DNA of 64,000 bases from Paenibacillus sp. PL2-23 (lineage in GTDB: Bacteria > Bacillota > Bacilli > Paenibacillales > Paenibacillaceae). The stretch's first letter is position 1. Every line of letters begins with the position of its first letter. A model generated the notes under the pieces. It did not search any database, was not told the origin of the DNA, and worked only from the letters and a program-made list of their open reading frames with translations. The stretch covers positions 1,407,501 through 1,471,500 of the forward strand of contig NZ_CP162129.1 in assembly GCF_040834005.1 (NCBI RefSeq). Direction: 5' to 3'. Position numbers and translations under genes: made by a program. Of the stretch, positions 35,975-44,987 are shown piece by piece.

Positions 35975-37045
35975 TTGAAAACCGCAGTTTTTTTGGGGGC
36001 TGGTGCTTCAGCTGCTGAAGGTGCGCCAATACAATCAAATCTATTCCGAGATTATTTCGAAGCAACTTCCTTTGCCAGTAATAACAACAACTCCGAAATG
36101 AACCACGAGTTAGGTGATTTCTTCAGATATTTTTTTGGTGTAGATCTACGTTTCGTTAACCCCAGGGACGTTACTTTTCCAACATTTGAAGAGGCTTTAG
36201 GGATTCTTGATATGGCAGAGAAGAGAAAAGAATCATTTAGAGGATATAACTTAGACACAATTACCCACAAAAAGGATAAAATCAGAATAATTCACCAATA
36301 TCTGGTTTTACTAATGGCGAAATCAATACACGATAATTTAGAGACATACAATGGATATCACAATGAACTTATTAATAAACTTAAATTAAAGTCGCAAATA
36401 AAGGATACTGTTTTCGTTAGTACTAATTATGATATTTTAATTGATAATGCTATAGCAAGTCATTATCCTGACATAACGATAGATTACGGTTTAGATTTTA
36501 CAAACTACAAAAACCAAGGGGACTGGGCACCACCTGACAATAATGCTGTTAAGCTTTATAAGATGCATGGTTCTCTTAATTGGCTTTATTGCACAACTTG
36601 TAATAATTTAAAATTAACCCCTAGGGAGAAAGGGATTTTACGATTAATTAGTAATGTTGAAAATGCCACATGTAGTTATTGCAACTCCATAGTTAGCCCA
36701 ATAATTGTTCCGCCTACATATTTTAAGAATATGAGCAATGTTTTCCTTAATACCATTTGGTATAACATTGAAAAAGAACTACGTGAAATAGATCATATTA
36801 TATTTTGCGGATATTCGTTCCCCGACTCAGATATGCATTTAAAGTATTTATTGAAACGGATAGAAACTAATAGAAATGGGAGCCTGAAAATAAGTGTCAT
36901 GAACCACCATCCTGGAAAAAGTGTAAAGGTTAGAAGGGAAGAGGAAGAGCGGTTTAAAAGATTTTTTAGAAGTGAAGTTTTATACAGAAAAAAAGGTTTT
37001 CGTGAGTTCTCCAATAATCCTCTTTACTATTTTAGGAATTCTTAA
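35975..37045 (+). CDS. SIR2-like NADase with zinc knuckle
   Basis: 356 residues. AVFLGAGASAAEG (about 4-16) is the SIR2 NAD-binding loop, VFVSTNYDILIDNA (about 147) and KMHGSLNWLYC (about 195) are further conserved blocks, and IIFCGYSFPDSDMHLKYLL (about 275) is the C-terminal SIR2 block. Between them CTTC (206-209) and CSYC (233-236) form a structural zinc site as in classical sirtuins. Stand-alone SIR2 proteins in defence islands deplete NAD+ during infection. It probably shared a transcript with the disrupted membrane beta-barrel gene 33 nt upstream. The second SIR2 protein of this window (22358) lacks this zinc site. Confidence 0.78.
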   Translation: MKTAVFLGAGASAAEGAPIQSNLFRDYFEATSFASNNNNSEMNHELGDFFRYFFGVDLRFVNPRDVTFPTFEEALGILDMAEKRKESFRGYNLDTITHKKDKIRIIHQYLVLLMAKSIHDNLETYNGYHNELINKLKLKSQIKDTVFVSTNYDILIDNAIASHYPDITIDYGLDFTNYKNQGDWAPPDNNAVKLYKMHGSLNWLYCTTCNNLKLTPREKGILRLISNVENATCSYCNSIVSPIIVPPTYFKNMSNVFLNTIWYNIEKELREIDHIIFCGYSFPDSDMHLKYLLKRIETNRNGSLKISVMNHHPGKSVKVRREEEERFKRFFRSEVLYRKKGFREFSNNPLYYFRNS

Positions 37046-37130
37046 TTGAGTATTAGAGACCTACGTTATCTGGAGATGGTTTACCTTGGCTTAATACCAT
37101 AATCGTCGTCTAACAAGAACGGGAGGAAAG

Positions 37131-37169
37131 ATGTCGGTTACTGGTGAATTTGGTGCTATTCAGGCTTAA
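37131..37169 (+). CDS. Tiny 12-codon ORF with strong ribosome site (possible leader)
   Basis: MSVTGEFGAIQA followed by TAA, preceded by GGGAGGAAAG. It ends 19 nt before the GTG of the next gene, which has its own AGGAGG. It could be a leader peptide or only the relic of a lost gene. Confidence 0.3.
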   Translation: MSVTGEFGAIQA

Positions 37170-37187
37170 GCTAACAGGAGGATTACA

Positions 37188-38201
37188 GTGTCTGATTTTC
37201 ATACCTATTTACACATCATAGACGCTAATAAGAGAGCACTTTATCGTTCGACTTTGCAGGCGTTCGCAGACTCTCACAGTAAGGCTCGTCACTCCGCGGC
37301 AACGCCGCATGAGCCGGATTTTATCGCAAATCTGGCTGCATATGGAATCCCCAGAATGGCGGCGGACTGGAAGCGTATCCTGGCGCCTTTCGGCGTCGCC
37401 ACTTCCGTGGTATCGGTGTTTTGCCACTCGCGGCCAATTGTTCATCATAGCTTGTCCACGACCAATCCGGAAATAGGGGATTTACTTATCGTGCATGTGC
37501 ACCACCCCAGGAAAGGAAAGAGCAAACGTACGGCATTGCTGCTTCAGGCAAAAATGATGAACGACCTTACGGTGGAACTGAACACAAACGATCATCAATT
37601 GTTGCTTTATCAACATTGGCCGACGTTTCAATTTGTAAGGCCATCGATACCCGGCGTTACTCTCGATGTTAAGCCAAAACAGGCACACAGGGGCGCACAG
37701 TACCTGCTGGTTGATGACGATCATTTCATGGGACCTTATTCCTGTGTTTATTCGATTTCGGAGGCCGATGATACTCTGATTCCGGGACAAAGTCTGTCTC
37801 GGGCAATATATAAAGTTTTGTGCTTTGATGAAGGGAAAGAGTTTCTGGGAAGAAAAGCCTCTACGCGGAGATTGGATTGGTCCCGATTGATCTGGATGCT
37901 TATGGAACAGTCGATAGGTAAAAACTTCAAACGCAAGAACATCGGGGTTCACTCCAAGCCTAGAGTACATGGATCTAACTTGAGTGGCATGTCCGGTCTG
38001 TTTGCGTGTCTAACTTCGAATCCTGGGACAAGACATCATTCTTTCCTGTCGGATGTATTTGGTGCCGAAAAATGGAATCAAATCGAATTAGGTGAGGGGG
38101 GAAACCATCTCTTCGAATCGAATGAGGATGTAGGAATCCCAACCGTGATAATTGAGACATCCTACATGGATTCAGAAAAGATAGAGCGAGCGGGTGGTTA
38201 A
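37188..38201 (+). CDS. Unrecognised protein, possible restriction-endonuclease-like fold
   Basis: 337 residues from GTG 37188 with AGGAGG upstream. I do not recognise the family. EIGDLLIVHVHHPRKGK followed by ALLLQAKMM (about 94-124) fits the D...QxK strand pair of PD-(D/E)XK folds that process DNA or bind it. The C-terminal part is basic (GKNFKRKNIGVHSKPRVHG) and could bind nucleic acid. It sits alone between a SIR2 gene and a DUF4365 nuclease in the defence island. Confidence 0.45.
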   Translation: MSDFHTYLHIIDANKRALYRSTLQAFADSHSKARHSAATPHEPDFIANLAAYGIPRMAADWKRILAPFGVATSVVSVFCHSRPIVHHSLSTTNPEIGDLLIVHVHHPRKGKSKRTALLLQAKMMNDLTVELNTNDHQLLLYQHWPTFQFVRPSIPGVTLDVKPKQAHRGAQYLLVDDDHFMGPYSCVYSISEADDTLIPGQSLSRAIYKVLCFDEGKEFLGRKASTRRLDWSRLIWMLMEQSIGKNFKRKNIGVHSKPRVHGSNLSGMSGLFACLTSNPGTRHHSFLSDVFGAEKWNQIELGEGGNHLFESNEDVGIPTVIIETSYMDSEKIERAGG

Positions 38202-38344
38202 CCTGGGGGTTTTTCCGTATAGATAAAGACAAACGGAATGTTAGTACCGGGGGTTGGTATTCCTTTGAATTTTAGCGGATATCTTTCTTCACGCTCGTCG
38301 TGCCTACCGTACAACTTAGGCTTTTCCCTCTTTTTCATTATATG

Positions 38345-38373
38345 TTCGACATAATTCTACATCTACGTGTAAT
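38345..38373 (+). promoter_or_regulatory. Candidate promoter of the DUF4365 gene
   Basis: TTCGAC (38345-38350), 17 bp, TGTAAT (38368-38373). A better -10, TATAAT, is at 38383-38388 but has no clear -35. The 217-base gap contains nothing else I can support. Confidence 0.35.
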
Positions 38374-38418
38374 AATCTTGTCTATAATGGAGCGAGGTGC
38401 GAGGAAGGAAGGGTCGTC

Positions 38419-39330
38419 ATGCCAACCGAATTGAAAATCAAGCTGCCAAAGTTTACGCGAACGAGAAAGGTAGGGAATGCCTCAGAGGACTATCTATCGA
38501 GCTATCTTGGCAAGTTCGATAATGTGATCAAAGTACCGAATCAGAACGACCAAGGGATTGATTTCATCTGCGAACAAATAACCGATGATGAGCAACCTAA
38601 CGGGAATTATTACTTCGTTCAATGCAAGGGCATTGACAAGACTCAACACAAGAATGGAACGCTATCGGTAAAAATCAAAGTTACGACAATCAATTATTGG
38701 TTGATCACAAGGCGACCGGTATTATTAATCGTCGTAGATGAGAAGAATCACTGCTTCTACTGGGCATATCCCTATGATCAAGTTCAGCATAGATTAAAAG
38801 AAATTCAAGCCAAAAAATCGATAATAATTAAAGTATCGGTAGAACAGCGAATCAATCATTCCGACAACCAGCTTCCTTCGCAAATTCTGGATATTATAGA
38901 GGAGTATGACCCTGATAAAGTCTTAAAGGAATTATACAGTCCAGCTAACGGGGCTATTGAAGTCAGTGACATTTTCGATTTATATAAAGCGATCCATCAT
39001 CTAAAATCAAGGGAAGACCACAATCTGGATTACGTCAATCCAGAGTTATTGCAATACGCTAAGCACGTAAGAAGCAACTTTGATTACTTCTTCGTGACTT
39101 CCGAGATTAGAATTTGGTATAAATATACGAATCAATTGCGGTTTTCCTTATTCAAGAAGACGGAAAGTGGAAGATGTTTTTTTATCGGAAATATTATCGT
39201 TCTATCCGGAGCGGAAGAAGGTTCTGTTGATCATCTTGTAGAGTTAGCCAATAGAAGTTGGTTAGATACTAAAGGAGATATCATGGAGATGTTTGACGAT
39301 ATCGTCAAATATCTCAATCGTCATTATTAG
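38419..39330 (+). CDS. DUF4365-type PD-(D/E)XK nuclease-like protein
   Basis: 303 residues. The N-terminal domain has VGNASEDYLSSYL (opening helix), NDQGIDFICEQ (catalytic aspartate about 47) and YYFVQCKGIDK (Q-x-K about 67-69), the DUF4365 pattern of archaeal-Holliday-resolvase-like nucleases. The C-terminal about 150 residues are unassigned. The ribosome site is GAAGGAAGGG. As an isolated gene in a defence island it may be a single-gene nuclease effector or the remains of a larger unit. Confidence 0.65.
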   Translation: MPTELKIKLPKFTRTRKVGNASEDYLSSYLGKFDNVIKVPNQNDQGIDFICEQITDDEQPNGNYYFVQCKGIDKTQHKNGTLSVKIKVTTINYWLITRRPVLLIVVDEKNHCFYWAYPYDQVQHRLKEIQAKKSIIIKVSVEQRINHSDNQLPSQILDIIEEYDPDKVLKELYSPANGAIEVSDIFDLYKAIHHLKSREDHNLDYVNPELLQYAKHVRSNFDYFFVTSEIRIWYKYTNQLRFSLFKKTESGRCFFIGNIIVLSGAEEGSVDHLVELANRSWLDTKGDIMEMFDDIVKYLNRHY

Positions 39331-39396
39331 GATTCAGCGATTTAATAAATTTTGGTGCGCCAAGCATGGCGATTAACTTGGCGGTGAGAGTCTGTT

Positions 39397-39931
39397 GTGG
39401 GTATAGAACAGATCCATTGTTCCTGCTGTGGAAAACCTTACGCAATTACAGGTCTGTCGGAAGATTCGAACGAATACGATATCCAGATCAACTGGTGCGC
39501 GTGAAATATCATCGCAAACGAATGGTTCGGACCTGCGATTGCACTAAACCTAAGTTTATCACCGCCCCCCAAACCTCCCCCAAGTAATTCCGAAGGGGAA
39601 GTTTTCCCATGCCATCCTCTAGTATGTAATCTTGATGAAATATTACTTCCAAGTCCCTCTGCACCGCTTGCTGGGCATGCTCTGGATGCGGGGATTGCCT
39701 GTCACTGAAAGCAACAACGTTGGTAATTTTCACACGCTGCACGACCTGCTCACCCCACTCTACAAGCGTCTGCTTCAGATTAACCAGAAAGCGGATCATT
39801 GGCATGTGGACGAAACAGGATGGAAGGTCTTTGCCCACACCGAAAAGAAGGAGAACTTCAACTGGTGGCTGTGGATCTTTGCCTCCAAACAGACTTTGAG
39901 GACAAACAGGGACATACATGATCTGACTTAA
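39397..39931 (+). pseudogene. Broken IS66-family transposase remnant
   Basis: Pieces of an IS66 transposase in two or more frames: a zinc segment (IHCSCCGKPY, then RYPDQLVRVKYHRKRMVRTCDC), then, after a frameshift, YYFQVPLHRLLGMLWMRGLPV...LLTPLYKRLL...HVDETGWKVF, the IS66 core with one catalytic aspartate. The rest of the transposase is missing. It marks a decayed mobile element at the right edge of the defence island. Confidence 0.75.
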
Positions 39932-40264
39932 TCTAATACAAATTGACCAACAATAAAAACTAATTGCATCAGCATTCAGCGGAATCAGTCCGAATAGAAA
40001 ATACATACTCACCCAACATGAGGGGCTGGTACTAATTGAGCCTGATTGATGTAAAATTGATGTAAAACATCAACGGAAACCATAGAAATGCATCTAAACA
40101 GAACGGAAACCAATTGTCAAAAAGCCCGTCAGATCAAGGCTTCCGCGGATTCCAATAGATCACATCCTAAGACTATATGTTCCCGCATACGGTTCATGTT
40201 GAGTGTTGCTCACTGTTAGTGCGGAAGGATAATTAAATCGGAGATGTATTGGCGGAAATAGCAA

Positions 40265-40290
40265 AGAGGGGCGGCGAACCCCTCTTTTTT
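40265..40290 (+). terminator. Terminator; 39932-40305 otherwise without genes
   Basis: AGAGGGG pairs with CCCCTCT around CGGCGAA, then a T run. The preceding about 330 bases contain only short repeats (TTGATGTAAAA twice, ACGGAAACCA twice) and no gene I can support. Confidence 0.7.
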
Positions 40291-40305
40291 GTTGAATGAA
40301 TGATT

Positions 40306-41037
40306 TTAATCCGTCAACTTAATCAGTTTTGTAAAATAATTCAGTCCGTCATCGTTAATTTCATTTCTTCCATAAGCATCTAAAAATATATTCCTGTATT
40401 TATCAGTCTTCAAGTTATAATTTAGTGTCCATAATCCCCAATAGATATCGTAATGTCTGTCGCCTACTCCACCATATCCTAAATCAATAAAACCTTTGAA
40501 TGAAAAGTAATCCATTATGATATTAGGTAAGCAGTAATCACCATGTATTATCACATTGTCGATCGCACAATAGTTGTACTCATTCATAATACTAAGGTCT
40601 ATCCCCTTAATATGTGCTTCATTCAACAATTCATTAGTTCTATTGCCATATGGACAGCCCTCGGTAGGTAGTGAGTGCAACATTTTTAGATATTCGCCAA
40701 ACACACTTGCTAATTTACTAGGATTCTCAATGTGTGGCACTGCCGTTCCATCTTCACCACTTACTGCTTCTGTAAATAAATAGTCATAATCTAAATCAGA
40801 TTCATAGACTATGGCATTCGGTGCGACGTTATGTTTATGTAAAAAATTTGTCATTTTGTATTCACGTTCAAGCGAACCTCTTTTGCTTATCTTTAGAAAA
40901 GCACGTTCTTCACCCGATACAAAAAGTGTCTTTGCATTATCGGAACAACTACTATCATAAATTGTTGCCTCTTTTATATACTGCCTAATGGTTAGCGGTA
41001 TAGTCTCAATATCAAAGGAGACTTCCGTTCGTTCCAT
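40306..41037 (-). CDS. Aminoglycoside phosphotransferase-like kinase
   Basis: 243 residues from the ATG at 41037 (GAGGAGGGG upstream; an earlier in-frame ATG lies at 41064). Kinase signatures are VIIHGDYCLPNIIMD (Brenner-type catalytic loop, about 160-174) and GFIDLGYGGVGDRHYDIYW (metal-binding DxG, about 180-198). The layout is that of APH(3')-like enzymes, slightly short. The actual substrate may be an aminoglycoside or another small molecule. It is the only minus-strand gene near the edge of the island apart from the IS transposase. Confidence 0.72.
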   Translation of the reverse strand: MERTEVSFDIETIPLTIRQYIKEATIYDSSCSDNAKTLFVSGEERAFLKISKRGSLEREYKMTNFLHKHNVAPNAIVYESDLDYDYLFTEAVSGEDGTAVPHIENPSKLASVFGEYLKMLHSLPTEGCPYGNRTNELLNEAHIKGIDLSIMNEYNYCAIDNVIIHGDYCLPNIIMDYFSFKGFIDLGYGGVGDRHYDIYWGLWTLNYNLKTDKYRNIFLDAYGRNEINDDGLNYFTKLIKLTD

Positions 41038-41239
41038 ATAATTTCCCCTCCTCATACAATTCATTAGTAAATCTTAACATAAAGCTCGGATAGTTTTGTG
41101 TAAAGTATGATTTCATTCAATTTTTCTTGATATCTTGAACCTATACGACGGATATTTACAGCCCCATAATATAAGGTATGTTTCATACCTGCTGATTTTG
41201 AGGTTAGTCGGCGGTGGCAATAAGAAACAATCCTCGTAA

Positions 41240-41664
41240 GGTGTAGGGAAATCAAACGCTACATCTAGTCTGCTGACTTTCCAACGCTCAGGCTCAATCA
41301 TATTAAATCCACTTCGCGAAGTAGAACTGCCAACGAATAAGGCAGAGCTGGAAGAATTCCTTGCCGATCTCGTTATATTCATCGAGCATAGCGATGGCGA
41401 ACGTGTTCTGAGTAAGCCGGAGGTGGTTTCATATCAAGATAACGTCATGGGCTTGAAATTGGAATCACGAAGTTCTCTACTTTTACCATTCTCAACATGG
41501 AGAACTGTTTAGAATATGCACAGCAGTTAGAACAAAGCCAACAACAGAAGGTGCACGAAGCTTATGTTACTGACTATGCATGGGCATACCAAGATATTGA
41601 AGAAGCATCAAGGAATCACGAGTATACGATCGATAACGGCATTGAGACAATAAAATATCCATAA
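41240..41664 (+). pseudogene. Frameshifted fragment of an unknown gene
   Basis: Open from 41240 to 41511 (LREVELPTNKAELEEF, VIFIEHSDGERVLSKPE), then in another frame 41497-41664 (MENCLEYAQQLEQSQ to a stop). The codons look protein-like on both sides of the shift. No family is recognised. The rest of 41038-41908 holds nothing I can support. Confidence 0.4.
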
Positions 41665-41670
41665 TGCCAA

Positions 41671-41706
41671 AACCCACCCATTCGTTACAGAACGGGTGGG
41701 TTTTTG
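41671..41706 (+). terminator. Terminator after the unknown gene fragment
   Basis: AACCCACCC pairs with GGGTGGGTT, with inner TTC/GAA, followed by a T run. A surviving terminator supports the view that a real gene ended here. Confidence 0.7.
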
Positions 41707-41917
41707 CTGCAGCTTATTGAAAAAATGGTCCTTCTGTCGCCTAGGATTACATTAAGCGCCGCGCCGAAGTTCGAATAATACGAGGCGCGGTTGAGGTGAG
41801 CAAGCTCATCGAAAAGTAGGGTCTGTATTTAGAAGGAGAATCACTTCATTTGAAGAATAAGTAGGAGTTATGACAAGCCTTGTGAACGTAATCCTAAGAA
41901 GCTGAAAGGTGACAAAA

Positions 41918-42685
41918 ATGGACACAAATAGAAACTCTATAGACGAAAAAGATGAAAAAATTGCCCAGCTCGAAAGACTATTAATAGAATTGAAGGAAGG
42001 ACAAATGCAAAGCGCTGCAACCATCGCTTTAGATCATAACGCAAGATCTTTATCTCCCCCGAAAGGAATATTTAAGTTTTTCTTAAAAGCTGCTGGAGTG
42101 AAGATGATATTGGCCATTCTTGTTATATTAATCATTGCTTCAGGAGGCGCTTGGCTATTTGCGGGCAGTACCTTCAAGCAAGAATCAGTCACGTTTGTTG
42201 AACATGTCCAACAACTGGCCACATTGGCAACCGCTGAGGCTCATATGAAAGCGGTTATACAAGAAGAGGACAATAAGATTTTCGGAAAAGACATCCCTAT
42301 TGATCTTCCAGGAACAAAGCGAGAGCTCCTATTGGTTGTACCTGGAACGGTTATTGCAGGTGTTGATTTGAAAGGAATCACTTCTGAGGACATGGAAATT
42401 AATGAAGAAACAAAACAAATTGACATTACCCTTCCTCATGCCAAGCTTATCCAGGAGCCATCCTTACAGATGGATCAAATATTAGCCATTGACAAAGGCG
42501 GGATTTTCCGTGGAGATGTGAAATGGGATGAAGGTTTTGCCCTGGCCGCTAAGGCACAAGAGCAAATTCGTCAAGATGCCATCTCTGTTGGTTTACTAGA
42601 TACTGCAGAGAAAAGTGCAGAAAAAGTGTTGAAGGAATTTTTTAAAAATATTGGCTATACGGTAAATGTCACTTTTAAAAGCTGA
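41918..42685 (+). CDS. DUF4230-type membrane-anchored protein
   Basis: 255 residues. A short cytosolic N-terminal coiled region is followed by one membrane helix (KMILAILVILIIASGGAWLF, about 60-80) and an extracytoplasmic domain of the DUF4230 type (ELLLVVPGTVIAGVDLKGI, then ITLPHAKLI). Function unknown; often a stand-alone envelope protein. ATG 41918 is preferred over GTG 41909 by spacing from AAAGG. Confidence 0.65.
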   Translation: MDTNRNSIDEKDEKIAQLERLLIELKEGQMQSAATIALDHNARSLSPPKGIFKFFLKAAGVKMILAILVILIIASGGAWLFAGSTFKQESVTFVEHVQQLATLATAEAHMKAVIQEEDNKIFGKDIPIDLPGTKRELLLVVPGTVIAGVDLKGITSEDMEINEETKQIDITLPHAKLIQEPSLQMDQILAIDKGGIFRGDVKWDEGFALAAKAQEQIRQDAISVGLLDTAEKSAEKVLKEFFKNIGYTVNVTFKS

Positions 42686-42772
42686 TATTGATGATTACCC
42701 GTGATACAAAGTTGACCTTGCATATGAGCGGACCAACAAACGGTATTAGCTTATCGGAATCCACTCCAATCG

Positions 42773-42817
42773 GTGCTTAGTGACATCATCATGATGGCGC
42801 TAAGTACTTTTTTTTTT
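42773..42817 (+). terminator. Terminator after the DUF4230 gene
   Basis: GTGCTTAGTG pairs (with G-U) with CGCTAAGTAC, an inner CATCAT/ATGATG stem extends it, and about ten T follow. Confidence 0.8.
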
Positions 42818-42834
42818 GTGGCTTTGTAGAAGGA

Positions 42835-42864
42835 TTGACAATAAATTGCTTTGCAGCTTATTAT
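42835..42864 (+). promoter_or_regulatory. Promoter of the SDR-ArsR operon
   Basis: TTGACA (42835-42840), 18 bp, TATTAT (42859-42864): a near-consensus sigma-A promoter 75 bp before the SDR start. Confidence 0.75.
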
Positions 42865-42879
42865 GTTTAAGGGATTAAA

Positions 42880-42901
42880 CATTCAAACGTACGAACGAAT
42901 G
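42880..42901. promoter_or_regulatory. Candidate ArsR operator
   Basis: A symmetric dyad, CATTC-N3-CGTACG-N3-GAATG, lies just past the predicted start of transcription. ArsR-type regulators bind such dyads over the transcription start, and an ArsR gene ends this operon, so autorepression is likely. Confidence 0.5.
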
Positions 42902-42939
42902 GATACAATAAAGATATAACCGACAAGGAGCTGCATGAC

Positions 42940-43716
42940 ATGAAAAAAACCGTATTAATTACAGGAGCATCTGGAGGGATCGGGTACGTGCTCGCTTATC
43001 GTTTTGCTGAGGCTGGGTATCGTCTGGTGCTTGTGGCACGGAGCTCAGACAAGCTGCAGCAGCTGGCGAGAGAGTTGAAGGATACGTACAGGGCTTCATG
43101 CATGACTGTAACGAAGGATCTGGGGGTAGAGAGCGAGATTGCTGCCTTGCACAAGGAGCTTCTGGAGCAAGAGATCGAGGTTGATGTGCTCGTCAACAAT
43201 GCGGGCTTTGGATTGTACGGTGAATTTGTGGAAACAGATCTTGAGCAGGAGCTGAATATGATTGACCTGAACGTTTGTTCACTTACCATGCTTACGAAGC
43301 TGTTCGTCCCAGCTATGGTGAGGAAGGGGACGGGGGGTGTGCTGAATGTAGCTTCGGTAGCGGCATTCCAGCCTGGACCGTTGATGGCGGTCTATTATGC
43401 TACCAAAGCGTACGTATTATCATTCTCAGAAGCTCTTGAGAATGAGCTCAAGGGTACGGGGGTAACGGTGACAGCGCTATGCCCGGGGCCAACCCAGACA
43501 GGATTTAGCGACCGGGCGAATTTGGGCACGTCCAAGCTGTTCAAGAGTGGTGCGATGGATGTTCGCAAAGTGGCCGACATCGGGTATAATGGTTTTTTAC
43601 AAGGGAAATCGGTTGTTATACCAGGGGCTCAGTACAGGCTGCTGACACTGCTGATCCGCTTTATGCCGCGCAAGCTGGTGACTTCAATCGTTCGTAGTAT
43701 TCAGGGCAAAGCCTAA
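42940..43716 (+). CDS. Short-chain dehydrogenase/reductase
   Basis: 258 residues of a classical SDR: TGASGGIG (8-15, NAD(P) binding), NNAGFG, a serine in the strand NVASVAAF, and YYATK (about 151-155, catalytic Tyr-x-x-x-Lys). The C-terminal part with PGPTQTGF is typical of DltE/YqjQ-like reductases. The substrate cannot be told. It is co-transcribed with the ArsR gene 37 bp downstream. Confidence 0.85.
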   Translation: MKKTVLITGASGGIGYVLAYRFAEAGYRLVLVARSSDKLQQLARELKDTYRASCMTVTKDLGVESEIAALHKELLEQEIEVDVLVNNAGFGLYGEFVETDLEQELNMIDLNVCSLTMLTKLFVPAMVRKGTGGVLNVASVAAFQPGPLMAVYYATKAYVLSFSEALENELKGTGVTVTALCPGPTQTGFSDRANLGTSKLFKSGAMDVRKVADIGYNGFLQGKSVVIPGAQYRLLTLLIRFMPRKLVTSIVRSIQGKA

Positions 43717-43753
43717 AGGACATAGCTGTCTTAGATCAAGGAGGATATCACGT

Positions 43754-44071
43754 ATGGGTGCTGTAGAAACGTTTCGATCATGCATACCATTGTTTCAAGC
43801 GTTAAGCGACCCTGCAAGGCAGGATATTATTCTGTTATTGGCTCAAGAGGACTCTCTGTCTGTTAATGAAATTGCGGAGCATTCCAAGCTGTCCAGACCT
43901 GCCATCTCTCACCATCTGAAGATTCTTCGGGATAACAAGCTGGTTGATATCGAGCAAAAAGGGACTCAGCGTCACTATTCCTTAGCGCTTAACAGTGCGG
44001 TGGAATTGCTCAAGGAGCTGATCGTAACTGTCGAGACGACCTGCGATTTGGGCGAGAGCAAGCCTTCCTGA
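43754..44071 (+). CDS. ArsR-family transcriptional regulator
   Basis: 105 residues with the winged helix-turn-helix of ArsR (LSDPARQDIILLLAQEDSLSVNEIAEHSKLSRPAISHHLKILRDNKL). No clear metal-binding cysteine pair is present (a single Cys near each end), so it may sense something other than metal. AAGGAGG precedes the ATG. It probably represses its own operon through the dyad at 42880. Confidence 0.85.
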   Translation: MGAVETFRSCIPLFQALSDPARQDIILLLAQEDSLSVNEIAEHSKLSRPAISHHLKILRDNKLVDIEQKGTQRHYSLALNSAVELLKELIVTVETTCDLGESKPS

Positions 44072-44100
44072 TCATTAGCTCGCAATGAATGCCATAAGAG

Positions 44101-44131
44101 CGCAGCCCCCGCTAGTGTAGCGGGGGCTGCG
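44101..44131. terminator. Strong bidirectional hairpin after the ArsR gene
   Basis: A perfect 14-bp stem CGCAGCCCCCGCTA / TAGCGGGGGCTGCG with a 3-nt loop. There is no long T run; it may end transcription from both sides. Confidence 0.6.
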
Positions 44132-44156
44132 TGCGCTGATCTTCAATGCGGCTGTG

Positions 44157-44903
44157 TTAATTCATTTCCTTCATCGTATTTCGTATACTCATGTACAGCC
44201 TCTGCCATTCAGGGGCAGTGTGCATGAGATGCTCGGAAGACCGCACGAATTGCGCTTCCTCTTTGCTTTCTCTTGGAAGGGTCCTTTCGGTCGGTCCCAT
44301 GGGCTTCGACGCGTTATGGCGTACCGCCTTGGCCTTCGCTTTCTCTAGTCTTTTCTTTCCCACTGCCTGATGTCCCTCCATCCATTGGCCAAGCTGTCTA
44401 CGTCTCCGTTACCCAAGTTTGGCGAAGCGCCAGCAGCTCCTTCAAATCGGCGGTCGAAAGCTCCGTTATCCACTGCTCGCCGCTGTCCACGACTTGATTC
44501 GTGATGCTCTGCTTGCGCTCCAACATCTCATCTATTGGTTCCTCGATTGTTCCCAGTGTAATAAACTTATGAACCTGCACATCCTTCGTTTGCCCGATAC
44601 GGAATGCCCGATCGGTCGCTTGATTCTCGACGGCGGGATTCCACCAGCTCGTCAGCTCATCCAGGATCGGCATCGCCTCGAATTCCGGGAATCGGCCTGA
44701 ATACATATATAGATCAATCCAATCACGATAACGTTTCGTCTCATACAGATACATGTCGTAAGCCTCAAAGGTCAGTGAAATATGCTTCATCACCCATCTC
44801 CGCCACTCCGGGTTGCTTTGTTCCAATCCGTCGATTGCCCTTCCTCCAGAAGCTCCTCAATGATCGTATATAGAGCATCTACTGCATTGTGATCCGAGGA
44901 GGA
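44157..44903 (-). pseudogene. Collapsed SWIM-protein / SNF2-helicase remnant
   Basis: Minus-strand pieces: [17 protein letters not shown] (upstream, other frame); then one frame (44398-44826) whose first half ([20 protein letters not shown]) looks like the end of a SWIM zinc-finger protein and whose second half ([30 protein letters not shown]) is helicase motifs V-VI of an SNF2 protein; then another frame down to 44157. An internal deletion seems to have fused two neighbouring genes. Not functional as a helicase. Confidence 0.6.
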
Positions 44904-44987
44904 GCCTATATTGTCGAACGATGTAAGAAAAATATCAGGGGTGTATCGTACAATCACAAAAAAAGGACAAGAAAAGAGGTTTGTTAG

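Noticed and set aside
39932-40260. Possible tRNA or phage attachment site
   Set aside because: Only short imperfect repeats; no cloverleaf and no duplicated tRNA end could be found.
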